Shown: piece after piece, positions 1 to 11,821 of the stretch
Position numbering within the stretch: the first letter of the stretch is position 1
Layout: each line of letters begins with the position of its first letter
NCBI RefSeq assembly: GCF_032452875.1
Contig: NC_083879.1
Span: forward strand, 84,639,572-84,703,571
Reading direction: 5' to 3'
Length of the DNA: 64,000 bases
Source of the DNA: Bos javanicus
Lineage: Eukaryota; Chordata; Mammalia; Artiodactyla; Bovidae
Translations under genes and position numbers: made by a program
The notes under the pieces: model-generated
The model's input: only the letters and a program-made list of their open reading frames with translations
Told to the model about the DNA's origin: nothing
Databases searched by the model: none

Positions 1-279
1 GCCAGCCCTGCACCCTGTGAGTCAGCAGCCACCTCACACCCGCTGTGTGTGAAGCTTCTTGGGCCTTTTGCTGCCCTGGTTTTCACGTCTCCCTTTTTCC
101 AATTTCTTCTTGAAGTCTGTAATGCTTGTCCTTAGACGTCGTACACTGGCAGTTACTGGGCGTTGCAGTTTTACATGCAGCTGATACATGTTAATTGTAA
201 GAAACCGACCAGTGACAATCTCACTTTCCTCCCCACACATATGACTCAGTCTTAAAATATGCAGGAACCAAACCACGGC

Positions 280-690
280 TGTGAGAGTTGGACTATAAAG
301 AAAGCTGAGTGCTGAAGAACTGCTACTTTTGAACTGTGGTGTTGGAGAAGACTCTTGAGCGTCCCTTGGACTGCAAGGAGATCCAACCAGTCAGTCCTAA
401 AGGAGATCAGTCCGGAATATTCATTGGAAGGACTGATGCTGAGGCTGAAACTCCAATCCTTTGGCCACCTGATGCAAAGAGCTGACTCATTGGAAAAGAC
501 CCTGAGCTGGGAAAGATTGAGGGCAGGAGGAGAAGGGGATGACAGAGGATGAGATGGTTGGATGGCATCACCGATTCAATAGACATGAGTTTACTGAAAC
601 TGGTGATGGAATTGGTGATGGACAGGGAGGCTTGGTGTGCTGCAGTCCACGGGGTCACAAAAAGTCAGACACGACTGAGCGACTGAACTG
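280..690 (+). mobile_element. BovB (RTE LINE) 3' fragment with target-site duplication
   Basis: This is a 5'-truncated BovB 3' end running from the 'gtgagagttggactataaag' region to the terminal gactgaactg motif. It is flanked by the 9-bp duplication aaccacggc at 271-279 and 691-699, so the boundaries are exact. Only the last coding segment and 3' UTR remain, and the frame is broken. Confidence 0.9.
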
Positions 691-699
691 AACCACGGC

Positions 700-1220
700 A
701 GACGTGAGCTAGATCTGAGCTGACACACGTTTACAGTGGAACACTCAGGGTACGATACCTGCAAATGTGTGCATCACCCAAAGTCCTGCAAAACCTGCAA
801 AAGAGTTTCTTCACACCCCAGACTCTGGCTCAAAATCAAACACACTCTTCCCCAAAAATGTCCACTTTAAAGAACGGAGGGACTGGCGTGTACACTGTGG
901 GCGCAGCAGGGTGATTCCCAAGCAGATCGGCGTGTTTTCCATCTTGGTTTTATTATTCTCTTTGGAAATGGAAAGACCCAGGAAGGAGTAAGCAGGAGAC
1001 AGAGGACTTGGACAGAGCGGCGGGTGGACACTGCCCCTATGCAGGTGTGTCCATGTTACTGAAACACAAACCAAAGCTCAAAGCCCTTAAATCACTCCTG
1101 AAGTCACGTCTGCTTGTTGGAGTTAGTTCCAGTTCCCAGGTGAGCTCACCTGGATGGGGTCAGGCTGGTTTAGGAGCAGAAAGGGGCACACACCAAGCAC
1201 AGAAGATCAAAGCACGCCAA
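700..1220. other. Single-copy-looking DNA, nothing recognised
   Basis: Open frames of 74-87 codons on both strands have no splice or start context. No known repeat was seen. Confidence 0.5.
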
Positions 1221-1420
1221 CTTCCCAGGTGGCTCATCAGTAAAGAGCCTGCCTGCCAGTGCAGGAGAGCCGATTCCAGTCCCTTAGGTCAGGAAGACCC
1301 CCTGGAGGGGGAAATGACGTGCTCTCCAGGATTCTTACCTGGAGAATTCCCTGGACAGAGGAGCCTGGCGGGCTGCAGTCCATGTGGTCGCTGAAGAGTC
1401 GGACACGACTGAGCAACTAA
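1221..1420 (+). mobile_element. Bov-tA-type SINE
   Basis: It begins cttcccaggtggctcat (tRNA-like head) and ends gagtcggacacgactgagcaactaa. The copy is moderately diverged. Confidence 0.85.
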
Positions 1421-1575
1421 CCAACCAGCCTGGCAATACTTTTCACAGTTCACATATCTGTTTTCAAATAAATAACCAGTGCCCAGCAATAGATTCTGTA
1501 GAGCTAAAGAGTTTTTTGTTTTTGTTTATTTTCATGAGAATTGTATTGAGTTTATTTTGTCTTTTGATATCTGTT

Positions 1576-1985
1576 GTTTACTCACTAAGTCGTGTCCAGC
1601 TCTTGCAACCCTATGAACCGCAGCACGCCAGGCTTCCCTATCCTTCACTGGCTCCCAGAGTTTACTCAAACTCACATCCATTGAGTCACTGATGCCATCC
1701 AGCCATCTCATCCTCTGTCGTCCCCTTCTCCTCCTGCCCTCAATCTTTCCCAGCATCATTCATTCCTCTGTCGTCCCCTTCTCCTCCCTCTCACATCAAA
1801 CAGCTTTGCCTGCATTCGATTCATTCTAGACTGTTCAATGCTTATCATCTTTTCCAGTAGTCAGTTGTTCGCATCATGTGGCCTAAGTACTGGGGTTTCA
1901 GCTTCAGCATCAGTCCTTCCTGTGAATATTCAGAGTTGATTTCCTTTAGGATGGACTGGTTGGATCTTGCTGTCCTCGGTATTTA
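1576..1985 (-). mobile_element. BovB 3' fragment with an internal patch insertion
   Basis: This minus-strand BovB 3' end is interrupted at 1759-1847 by about 89 bases foreign to the element. The first part of the patch repeats the element's own segment (1711-1734 = 1764-1787, 24 bases identical) and the last part matches 2911-2953. No clear target-site duplication was seen. Confidence 0.8.
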
Positions 1986-3864
1986 ACCACCTTTATATAT
2001 AGCTCGTGATGGAATCTCTCTTGGAGTTTTAATAGAAAATTGTGCTCAGAACTACTTCGGTCCTTAAGAACAATGTAATCCTTTGCTCCATCTCAGACAC
2101 CAGCTTGTGCTCCTGTTGTAAGATGCTTTCTAGTGCCTTCTGGCCACCCCCTGCCCCACCGTGTGAGCCTTAGCACAACCAGAGATGCGACTGAATCATT
2201 TACATGTCAAATGAGACAGTCAGACTCCAGTTGCTGGCATTCATTTCACTGATGTAGTCACAGCTGAGAGGGGAATCTCTATTCCCTTACTCAGCCTGGA
2301 AATCTCGTCTAATTTCTGCAGCTGGGACAGCCACGCGGGGCAAAGGCACTGGGCTTCTGTATGGTGATGGGGGATTATACAAACGTCTCTTTAATCTGAT
2401 GCTCATTAGACAGCCCACTGATGTGGTCCAGCTGCTAACCAGAAAGCGTTCCCATTGCTGCAGGGGTGGAATCCATCACTGGGACCCTTTGTAATGGCTT
2501 TAGGGAAAAGGTTCCATTTTCCAGATAATACAACCAATCTGTGACGTCGCCCCTGAGACACGTAGTTCTTTTCAGGATTGAAAACATCAGAGGTTAACTT
2601 CAAGCAAAACCATTTGATGAGCAGCCACGTTTTGTGTTGCTGTCTGCTACTCGCGTCAAGTTTTCAAAGAGGGTTGGGGGGACAAACCATAAATAAAAGG
2701 GACAGGCTTCATTCATTCATTTGAAATATGCATTGAGGATGCGTTTTGTACAGAGTATTGTCCTAAGCCGTATGAGTTTAAAAGTAAAATATGGAATCGG
2801 CTCGCAAGCAGCTCACAAGGTCCCTGGACAGCGAGAAACGTTGTCGGTGAAGACACTGTTTGGGTTTCTCAAACAGCTTACCCCTAATGCTTGAGAAATG
2901 CTGCATTTTTATTCGATTCATTCTACTCTCTTTGACTGTTCAATGCTTATCATGACGCACTAAATTGATTTTTTTCAACCCATACATATGTCCTTTGAAA
3001 CCGATCCAAATGAAGGTAGGATTCCTTTGGAGGAAAGGGGGGTGGATGAGGCCAAAGCAGCTAGAGAAAGAGGGGGTACCCTACCTCAGGCTGAGACTGG
3101 GGCATCTCACAACCCTAAGGAGGAGGGCTTATCCAGGGGCGTGATGGCATCACCACATAATGCTTGGAGGAGCTGCAGCAGGGGTGCCAAAAGGCTTCTT
3201 CTGTGTTCATTTCTGTGTAAACATACAGCTTCAAAGTGACGGTGAGAGATGCCGGGTGCTGGGCATACAAGGAGGGGGCCCCACCTCCTGACCGGCTCCA
3301 AGGGGCTTTCTCCTGATTGTTCCAGGGGAAATGAGGGCCACTGGCGACCGGCTCAGCCTGCCCCTGCAGAGTCCCCGTGACTCATCCTTCCTGAGTGACA
3401 GCTCCGGGGACCTTCAGTCCCAGGCCTGGAGGCTCGGGAGGCACGCAGAGTCAGGGAGGCTGGCCAGCCCCCCTCCATAAAGGATGCAGCCACAGGAGCC
3501 ATCAGAGAGACTGGCCACGTGGCTTGAGGAGACTTGTGACAAGACTTTTAAGTCTGTGTAGATATTTTTAATCTGTTATGTAAGGCCTCAGAGCTGCTGG
3601 GCAGCAGCCACTGGTGTGGGCAGTGGGGCTGATCCACACACATGCACGGCACCTCCAGGCTGTGAAACTGCGGGCACACGTCTGTAGCAGGGGGACTGCT
3701 GCCATCCTGAGCCCCCCAGGGCTCCCAAGTGCACACCCCCCAACTCCTGGGACTTCCCACCCCAGGCCTGCATCCCTGAAATGCAGACTCAGGCAGAGGC
3801 TCAAGGTGCATGGCTTCTGCCTGTTCCCACTGGCCCTGATCTGTGCCCTTGGGGCCCTTTAATA
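1986..3864. other. Mostly unassigned DNA
   Basis: Apart from the L2-like piece at 2700-2800 and the patch donor match at 2911-2953, nothing is recognised. The GC-richer part at 3000-3500 has only short frames. Confidence 0.5.
2700..2800 (+). repeat. Possible ancient L2-like fragment
   Basis: The pattern cattcattcatttgaaatatgcattgagg followed by a gtgccaggcactgttctaggc-like stretch (gtacagagtattgtcctaagcc) resembles an ancient mammal-wide repeat. It is heavily diverged. Confidence 0.35.
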
Positions 3865-4077
3865 GCTTGTGTGTGTGTGTGTCATTCAGCCGTGTCTGAC
3901 GCTCTGTGACCCCATGGACTATAGCTTGCCAGGCTCCTCTGTCCATGGGATTCTCCAGACAAGAATACTGGAGTGGGTTGCCATTTCCTTCTCCAGGGGA
4001 TCTTCCCAACCCAGGGATCGAACCCAGGTCTCCTGCATCGCAGGAAGATTCTTTACTGATTATGCCAATAGAGAAGT
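3865..4077 (-). mobile_element. Bov-tA-type SINE, minus strand
   Basis: A complete copy carries a (GT)n tail at its plus-strand left end and agaagtccc at the tRNA-like head. Imperfect duplications of ccctttaata flank it (3855-3864 and about 4078-4088). Confidence 0.85.
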
Positions 4078-4427
4078 CCCTTTAAATACCTTGGGTGGAT
4101 AAATTTCATAATTAGTTCTGAACGAGGATTTTGAAAAGATTCAACATATACCACTGCTGTTTGGGTTTTCACTTGCATTGATTTCATTGGCTCTCTGACT
4201 CAGCTGGAACCACACCAGTGAGGTGAACGCCAAAAATGAGAGTCTGACCGTCTCGTATGACGTTTAAGTGATTCAGCCATACGTCCGGTTGTGCCGAGGT
4301 TCACGTGGTGGGGCGGGGGCTGGCCAGAAGACACTAGAAAACGGACATGAGCATTCTTCTGATGTCCCTGATGTGGAACAAACGTAGATTATATTTTTCT
4401 CGAGGACTGAAGTAAAGAATGTGAACA

Positions 4428-4632
4428 GTGTTAGTGGCTCAGTCATGTCTAATTCTTTCCAACCCCCTGGGCTGTAGCCCACCAGGCTCCTCTGTCCATG
4501 GGATTCTCCAGGCAAGGATACTGCAGTAGGTTGCCATTCCCTTCTCCAGGGGCTCTTCCCAACCCAAGGATTGAACTTGGGTCTCCTGCCTTGCAGGCAG
4601 ATTCTCTACCGTCTAAGCCACCAGGGAAGCTA
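4428..4632 (-). mobile_element. Bov-tA-type SINE, minus strand
   Basis: It reads gttagtggctcagtcatgtc through gccaccagggaagc on the plus strand, a full-length minus-strand SINE. Confidence 0.85.
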
Positions 4633-5007
4633 GGTGAAGAACCAAGTAGTTATTCTTAAAGCAATTTATCTCTTAGAAATCCAAGTGAGGCTCTATTATG
4701 AGCCGTATATAAAGTTGGTTAAATACCAAGAGACAAAATAGAGTCAATACAGTTCTCATGGAAATGAAAACATAAGTAAATAAGCGGTTCTTCATCGGAA
4801 GGGGTCTGCTGACCCTGGGCCTCGGTGGTTCTCCTGGGAGAGGATGTGGGAGCTGAAGATGGAGCTGTCCCGGGGGCAGTCTCCTCTTTTTTTCCAGTGG
4901 TGTTATTGGCCTCCCATCACTGTGACACCATGCACATGTCACGAATACTGAGCACTCCCAGGAGAAGAGCAGGAATAACCCCCCTCTGCCTTTGGTTCTG
5001 GAGCGAG

Positions 5008-5316
5008 CACACACAGCGGGGGGCACGCACAGCGGGGGGCACGCACAGCGGGGGGCACACACAGCGGGGGGCACGCACAGCGGGGGGCACGCACAGCGCG
5101 GGGCACGCACAGCGGGGGGCACGCACAGCGGGGGGCACGCACAGCGGGGGGCACGCACAGCGCGGGGCACGCACAGCGGGGGGCACGCACAGCGGGGGGG
5201 GCACGCACAGCGGGGGGGGCACGCACAGCGGGGGGCACGCACAGCGGGGGGCACGCACAGCGGGGGGCACGCACAGCGGGGGGGCACGCACAGCGGGGGG
5301 CACACACAGCGGGGGG
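5008..5316. repeat. Minisatellite: 19 units of 16 bp with G6 runs
   Basis: The unit is cacgcacagc followed by gggggg. There are exactly 19 units; units 6 and 10 read gcgggg instead of G6, units 12 and 13 have G8, unit 17 has G7, and units 1, 4 and 19 begin cacacacagc. The 16-bp period makes every frame cycle through three 16-residue permutations, which produces long but meaningless open frames on both strands. Nineteen closely spaced G runs give strong G-quadruplex potential on the + strand. Confidence 0.95.
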
Positions 5317-5512
5317 CACGCACTGCCCACCCCCCGGCAGCTGCGCAGGTGCGGTGTTCTCGACCTCCTGGGTTTGCATCACCACCTGGCGCTGAGGAAG
5401 TGTAGAAACACTGGGTATGCAAATGCCCGTGTGACCTCTGAGGTTAGACGCTTTAGGAATGGGTCTCCAGGCCAGGCCAGCTTGTTTAAATGTTACATAT
5501 TCAGCTACTTAC

Positions 5513-5729
5513 GGGCTTCCCATGTGGCTCAGTGGTAAAGAACCTGCCTGCCAATGCAGGAGACTCAGGGTCAACCCCTGAGTCGGAAAGATTCCCTGGA
5601 GAAGAGAATGGCTACCCACTTGAGTATTCTTGCCTGGGAAGTCCCATGGACAAGGGGGCCTGGTGGGCTACAGTCCCTGGGGTCGAAAAGAGTTGGACGT
5701 GACTGAGCGACCAAACAACGGCAACGCTC
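5513..5729 (+). mobile_element. Bov-tA-type SINE with target-site duplication
   Basis: A near-complete plus-strand copy is flanked by gctacttac at 5504-5512 and 5730-5738. Confidence 0.9.
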
Positions 5730-5739
5730 GCTACTTACA

Positions 5740-6860
5740 GGGAAGACGAGCTCCAAGGAACGGAATAGTGGCCAGGCCGCTTCTAGTTATGGCGCGGACA
5801 GAGGAGATGGACCCAAAAAGAGCCAGCTGGTCAACCTGGAAAGAAAACTGGCACCACATAAATTTCTGTGCCTTTTTGGGTTCTGCAAACCTTATTTATA
5901 CTGACAGTCATTTTTTAGCTTTACTATGGGTACATTCTTGCCCTGCTCAGCACATATGTTGTTGAAGATATCACTCTGCTTCCTGCTTCGGTTGGTGTTT
6001 TTAGCACAAACCATCTCCCCAAGACTTGGCAGGGGAGTGGGTGGCGGGAGCTGGCAGGGGCAGGCAGGGTGGCCAAGGAAGCCCTTTCCACTCAACTTAA
6101 CCCCGAGCATGAGCCTTGATGGCACTTTCTGCTGCAGAAGAATGGTCAGCACCGAGTTCAAGAGCAGTTTTGATCTACTCAAGGGTGGTGGTTTCATAAG
6201 GGAGTGCCAGGACCGACTCTGGCCTCTCAGGGTATAAGCAGGTCTGGTAGTTCCGTTTGCTCAAGCCGCCCATCCTCTTCCTTGCCCATCCCAGTGTTGT
6301 GTTTTGCTGCTTCCTGAGTAATCAGCTCCTGTAGAGATATGACCGTGCGTGCAATGTGCCTGCCGCACGACCCATCGCACGGACCTCACGTGGTCCCCCT
6401 TCCCCATCACGGCAGACACGGACACTGTCTCTTGACTCACTCCTGTGTCTTAGCAAAGTGGTGGTGAAGTCTGATCCTGGGGCTGAGGGTCATTTAGAAG
6501 CATGCCATTGAAGACACACCCCTGCAGCGTGTGTCCTCCTGATCGCATCTCCCTGAAAACGTGCCCTCTGCTCACACATGATGTCTCCTTATGTAGACCT
6601 ACGTGTTTGAGTTTAGGACCAGCCACTGGGTCTGGGTGAATCCCGACACTTGGCATTTGTCTTTCTCTGAGACAAGATGCCAGATGTCTGGATTATACTA
6701 TCATGGGCAAGAAAACAGTCTAATTGGCATCCTAGAAGCCTGTTATGGAAGAGGGCGGGGGGGGACTGCGGAGTGATTTCTGGGTCCCTATGTGTGCCTT
6801 TTACTCGTGTGCAGTAACGTAAGACTTCAGGCGTTGTTCCTTGAAACACAAAGTACTGAA
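5740..6860. other. Unassigned DNA between SINEs
   Basis: Short frames up to 103 codons lack splice context. No repeat family was recognised. Confidence 0.5.
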
Positions 6861-7070
6861 TCAAGTTAGTCTCTCAGTTGTGTCCAAGCCTCTGTCCCCC
6901 CATGAGCTGTAGTCTGCCAGGGTCCTCCGTCCATGCGATTCTCCAGGCTAGAATACTGGAGTGGGTTGCCATTCCCTTCTCTGGGGAATCTTCTGGATCC
7001 AGGAATCAAACCTGGGTCTTCTGCATTGCAGGTGGACTCTCTGCCATCTGAGCCACCAGGGAAGCCCCCT
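6861..7070 (-). mobile_element. Bov-tA-type SINE, minus strand, with target-site duplication
   Basis: The copy is flanked by aaagtactgaa (6850-6860) and aaagtagtgaa (7071-7081), one mismatch in eleven. The degree of divergence suggests an older insertion. Confidence 0.88.
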
Positions 7071-7637
7071 AAAGTAGTGAACAGATTTGGTTTAACACAA
7101 GCCGGAGGCTGATTTGGGGTCTGAGCGGCCCTGCTTACCTGCCATGACACATTGTCCACGGTGCCCATCGGCAGAGACTGCGAGCCCCGACTTCTGAATT
7201 CCAGAACCGAGAGCCTGAGAAGCAGTGGGTTCATGCCTGGCTCCCTCTCAGCCTGCGTGCTTTTCCTTAGCACCAGATAGGATAAAAACAAACGCATTCT
7301 TGCATGCAGTAGCCTTTGTGCAGAGGAATTTTCCTATAGAGTTGCAAAATGAACGATAGCCAGCATAAGTAATGAGTCTCAAATGTATTCTCACATTTTT
7401 TATGCCTTACAGAGCACTCTCTGCATTAAATCCAACAGCTGTAATTTGTTGTGCTCTTGCGTTACTGCAACCTGGATTGTAGTCTCATCCGTTTCCAACA
7501 CACACCCTAAAACTACCTCAAGTTCAGGTACCTAAGAGAGAAGCCATGTGTCGAGCGGTCTTCTGAAAGACAGCCTCCCTCGCTCAGCCCCTCCTCGTCC
7601 CCCTGACCTTTCTTCGGCATTTGGTACCATCAGCCCC

Positions 7638-7692
7638 CGCCCCGCCAGCTGCCCCGCCCCGCCCATGTGCTCCCCCCCGCCCCCGCCCCCGA
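7638..7692. repeat. C-rich low-complexity tract
   Basis: Runs such as ccccgccccgcc and ccgcccccgccccc resemble clustered GC boxes but also fit a simple low-complexity tract. No TATA, initiator or splice donor nearby supports a promoter. Confidence 0.6.
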
Positions 7693-7880
7693 GTCTCCAG
7701 CAGTCCGTTTGTATCCATCGCCACGAGTGCTCTGCCTTTTGCCTCCTTATAGGAATGTCGCTTTTCCTGGAAGAAATTCTCCCTCCCGAGGGATTTTTAA
7801 GTCTCCCCCCAGACATTCAGTTTGCAGTCCTAGTAAATGCTCTTGTCCAAATCATCACCACTCGCTTTAACCACCCCCGA

Positions 7881-8100
7881 GGGCTTCCCAGGTGGCCCAG
7901 CGATAAAGAATCTGCCTGCCAATGCAGGAGATGCAAGGGATGCAGGTTCGATCCCAGGGTCGGGAAGATCCCCAGGAGAAGGAAATGGAAATCTGCTCCA
8001 CGATTCTTGCCTGGGAAATCCCTTGGATAGAGGAGCCTGGTGGGCTACAGTCCATGGGGTTGCAAAGAGTCAGACACGACTTAGCGACTAAACAACAGTA
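7881..8100 (+). mobile_element. Bov-tA-type SINE
   Basis: It runs from gggcttcccaggtggccc to gcgactaaacaac, followed by an agtaacgacaacag tail. A short internal duplication (atgcaggagatgcaagggatgcagg) sits in the head. Confidence 0.88.
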
Positions 8101-8212
8101 ACGACAACAGGTGGCTGTCACTCCAGAGTCCACGTTCGTGGCCCCAGACTTCTGCTCATCGATGGTCCTGACTTACCCCCCAGCCCTGGGCTCACAGGGA
8201 TCCGTAACTTAC

Positions 8213-8600
8213 CTAACCCCCGACTTCCATTCGTCCTGCCGCTGCCCGAGACTCAGTTCTCACTGCTTTTCCGTTCCTAAGCCCTCCTTGAAGCTGGTCA
8301 GCCGTCCACATCTGGTGCCGGGCTGATAACGCAGCGCCCTTCCCGTCTCACCGTCACCCGGACGGGCCGAGCTGGGGCCGGGCCCTCGAGGGTCTCGCCC
8401 TGTACTCCGCGTTCGGCCTTCCCTTGCCCTCCTCCTCGCCACACCCCGCCCCTGCTTCGGTACCCGGTGGTACCCCGCGGTACCCCACCCCGTGCCCGCC
8501 CTGCGGGGCTCCCGCGCCCGCCGCAGCCCCGTCTCTCCTGCGCAGGCCCGGGCGTTGGCCCGACCTCCCTCTCCGCGTGGCCTTCCCCGCTGCTGCGTCC
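8213..8600 (-). other. Candidate minus-strand first exon leaving the CpG island
   Basis: The plus-strand octamer acttacct at 8207-8214 is the complement of AG/gtaagt, a perfect donor for a minus-strand exon ending at 8213. The exon would begin inside the CpG island; the 5' limit given is arbitrary. No start codon-donor frame is convincing, so it would be a 5' UTR or non-coding exon. No partner acceptor to the left was identified. Confidence 0.25.
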
Positions 8601-8670
8601 CGGCTGGTCGGGAGCAGGCCGGCCGCTCCGAGCTGTCACTTTCTGCGTCGAGTCCTGCCCAGCAGGCTGA
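8335..8670. promoter_or_regulatory. CpG island, probable promoter
   Basis: About 38 CpG dinucleotides occur in the 300 bases 8341-8640, against near absence in the surrounding kilobases. It is not a recognisable SINE or tandem array. Open frames on both strands here (for example 145 codons on the minus strand at 8260-8697) are the usual by-product of GC richness. A minus-strand splice donor lies just to the left (8207-8214), so transcription leftwards is the better-supported direction. Confidence 0.5.
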
Positions 8671-10589
8671 GAAGGGGCAACCTGTTAGGACGCACACCGG
8701 GTGTCCCTCCCCCTCGTGTTGGCATTTTAAGTGTCAAAGGCTTTAACACATACGCAAAAAAAGCTCCAGCAAAACCTTAACTCCGCCCAGGAGAAGGAGA
8801 GCCTTCCGGAATATCCATCCCTAGTCCCCCCAGCGTGGTCGGACAGTCCCTTCTTGCGGTCATCCGTGGGTTCCACACATCCCCGTCATTCACTGCGTCT
8901 TACCGCCCTCCTCGGATGGGAACATTTGAGGAATCACTTCTTTCAGATATGTTTCTGAAAAACCGTTTGGCTTAACTCTTTGCATGCGGTCTGAACTGTA
9001 TACAGCTTAGTGTCTGAACGCCATCCCTGGAGGAATCTCCCGGTGCGGAGGAAGAACGAGGTTGGCTCAGGGCTCTCCACTCGGCAGTTCCCAGGAAGCC
9101 CCCGAGGCGACCACCAGCTCAGGGGCATCTCAGCATCCCTAGGGACGAACCGGCCAGCCTGCCCTTAGCCACTGTCTTCCAAATCTGGACTTCCCCTGTG
9201 GCTCAGCTGGTAAAGAATCCACCTGCAATGTGGGAGACCTGGGTTCCATCCCTGGGTTGGAAAGATACCCTGGAGAAGGGAAAGGCTACCAACTCCTGTG
9301 TTCTGGCCTGGAGAATTCCATGGACTGTATAGTCCATGGGGTTGCAAAGAGAGAAGACTGAGCGACTTTCAGTTTTTCACTTTCCAGCTCTGGATTTGGA
9401 AGTTCTCTCAGCCACTCACTGTACTCAGGGGTTTCTCTAGCTCCCCAGACTTCTTCAAGGAGCCGTCTCCCCTCTAGTAAGAAGCTTCTCTCCCCTCTTG
9501 AAAATCTTCACCTCCCTTCCCCGAGAGAAGTTCTTCTCCTTAGCTTCTGTCTCCCCTCTACTTTCTCCCCCACCAAAAACACGTGGCTGCTCTCCTGCCA
9601 CAGACCCGTCTCCTCGTTGAACTCACACCTCCCACGTCCAGGTAAACCTGCACTCTAGTCAGTGCCCGGTGAGGAGCTGGGCTCTCTCTGTTCGGACGTT
9701 GCCCTGAGGACCTGTGTAAACAGCATCAGTCTTGCAAAGAGTGTCAGTGAGGTCCAGCATTTCGCTGCTCTGTCGTCCTAGTCCGCTAATTCAGTGACGT
9801 GCCCTCGGGAGCGGCAGGCCCCAGGGGTCAGGATTGGGCCAGCTGAGTTACTGCCAGAGTCCTCTATGCCTGCAACAGACTCTTTTTTTTTTTCTTTCTT
9901 ATTTTCAATAAATTGAAACTTATGCAATCGGGGGAAGGAGGAACTTCTTTAAGAAAAAGAGTAAAAATGACCCAAATTTAAGAAGTGAAGCGGACATCTA
10001 TTTAACATGAGAAGATCAGTCTAAGCAAAATACTCGTTATTCTATGCTTAGAAAAGTACCTGTGCACAGTGGACGCTTGATGAAGATCTGTTGAAAGAAA
10101 AAGAAAAAATAAATAACAAAGGTATTACTACAACAGGGTTATTATAGAAATTCTGTCAAAAAAAACCAATCAGGCGCACAGACATGAGCTGGGTGCTTTG
10201 CCTGACTTAGAAATGGCCTTTCCAAGTGGGGTGGAGTCTGGAGCCTCCTCCTTTAGCCTTGGGGTCCACTCGCCTCTACCCATCTCCAGCTGCTAAGAGG
10301 CCACAGTCAACACTGAGGTTTTTTTGTTTAAAGAGACTATATAGGACCTTTGTGGAACAATAACGACATAATTATCAGTGGTGATTGTTGGAAAATAGTG
10401 AAAACGTGAAACCTCCCACCATCGGTCAGGGATAGATTTCTAACATCCACACATCTTTTCTTCTGCAAGTTAACACTCTTAGTAGAAATCAAACTGCTCT
10501 GGCTCTTTGATTTTGTCTGTTTTTAAAAACTATGATATCACTGTTGACTGTATTCCCTCTGCTGCGTGTCTCACTCCCAGTTATTTTGT
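8671..10589. other. Unassigned DNA flanking the CpG island
   Basis: Holds one SINE (9187-9385), a T-rich tract at 9882-9898 and an A-rich stretch near 10090-10120. No exon with paired splice sites was found. Confidence 0.5.
9187..9385 (+). mobile_element. Bov-tA-type SINE, ttcactttc-tailed variant
   Basis: It starts ggacttcccctgtggctcag and ends gagcgactttcagtttttcacttt. Imperfect repeats (ttccaaatctgga / ttccagctctgga) flank it. Confidence 0.85.
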
Positions 10590-10925
10590 AATGAACCTGC
10601 CCCTCCCAGTCTCCCTCTCCTGTCTCTCTCATCTGCCTCCACCCTCCCCTCTGGTAACGACCTGTTTACATCTCTGACTCTGTTTTGTTGTTTGTTCATT
10701 TGTTTTGTTTTCAAGATTCCGCATACAAGTGAAGCGTACAGAATTCGTCTTCCTCTGTCTGACTTATTTCACTTAAAACAATGCCTCCGTTTGTGTTGTC
10801 AGTAATGGCAAGATTTCATTTTTCGTGGCTGAGTAGTATTCCACGGCAGATACGTACTGCATCTTCCTTATCCATTCATCCATCAGTGGGCACTTGGGTT
10901 GCTTTCATCTTTGGCTATTAGGTCT
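10590..10925 (-). mobile_element. L1 3' segment, minus strand
   Basis: The stretch tggctgagtagtattccacgg... followed by tatccattcatccatcagtgggcacttgggttg is the complement of the conserved L1 3' region. Confidence 0.75.
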
Positions 10926-11244
10926 TGTCCAATTTAGCAGTCTCAGGTGGAAAGAAACAGCTCTGGCCCTTTGAATGAGTAGAGCACATCTTCCTCACAG
11001 AGTGTGAAAGTTTCCTTACCTTATAATTTTATAAGTAGTGATTAAAACTCAAAAGGCATATCATTAACAGCAGAAATCCTTTTATATGTTTCCAATAATC
11101 TCATGTGAATGGGGAGAAATAATTGCTGAGATGTATGATTTTTCTATAATAATTCACACGGGTTTTTCAGTTCGTAAATTTGTCAACTCTTCTTCCAGTT
11201 ACACATAGCGTGGTTTCTTTTAGAAAGTGGGTTTTGTATAACAC

Positions 11245-11790
11245 TGTTGTTGTATCCATTCGTTCATTATGCATCCTTTTTTCTGTTTCTTTCAACAAAT
11301 ATTGTGGAGCATCTACTCTGTGCAGGCACTCTTGGGGGCACCAAGATTGCCTTTGAGCTCATGGTGTCAATTTTCTGGAGGGAAGAGACGGAAAATAAGC
11401 CAACAATTGACACTTAGCATGTCATATGGTGAGAAGGACCTTCTAATATGGTGAGAAGGACAGAAACTGACCTGGGTGAGGACAAGGGTGCTGTTTTTTT
11501 CCGAAGGTGGTCAGGAAGGTTGTTCTGCTCGGGGTGGTTTGAGCCGAGCCCTGAACAAAGTACAGAGCCCCCGCCCCACCCCTCGGACCACCCCGGGGAG
11601 AGTCAGAGGCTGAGTTGAGGGTTGTGGAGATGCTGGTGAGGCTGGGGAGGCTGGTGTCCGGCAGGTAGTTGGAAATGAGGTCAAGACAAGCAGGGAGTGG
11701 GATCCTGGGGTTAGAGAGGGGTGGTCTGTCAACCTCAAGAAGCCTTTGGATTTTGACCTGAACAAAATTAGAAACTGGCAGAGAGACACG
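11245..11790 (+). repeat. Ancient mammal-wide repeat, strongly diverged
   Basis: The series ttcaacaaatattgtggagcatctactctgtgcaggcactc, gaagagacggaaaataagcc and tttggattttgacctg resembles a widely dispersed ancient repeat. The family assignment is uncertain. Confidence 0.45.
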
Positions 11791-11821
11791 AGTAGGGAAG
11801 AGCGGGATCTGCCTTAGCTTT

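Noticed and set aside
4673..5538. Open frames of 137-249 codons on both strands
   Set aside because: They are produced by the 16-bp minisatellite, whose period keeps all frames free of stops; the peptides are three repeating words.
7638..7692. C-rich tract as a GC-box promoter
   Set aside because: No CpG island, initiator or splice donor accompanies it; low-complexity DNA is the simpler reading.
8260..8780. Several 80-145 codon frames in the CpG island
   Set aside because: High GC depletes stop codons on both strands; frames overlap each other and none has splice continuity.
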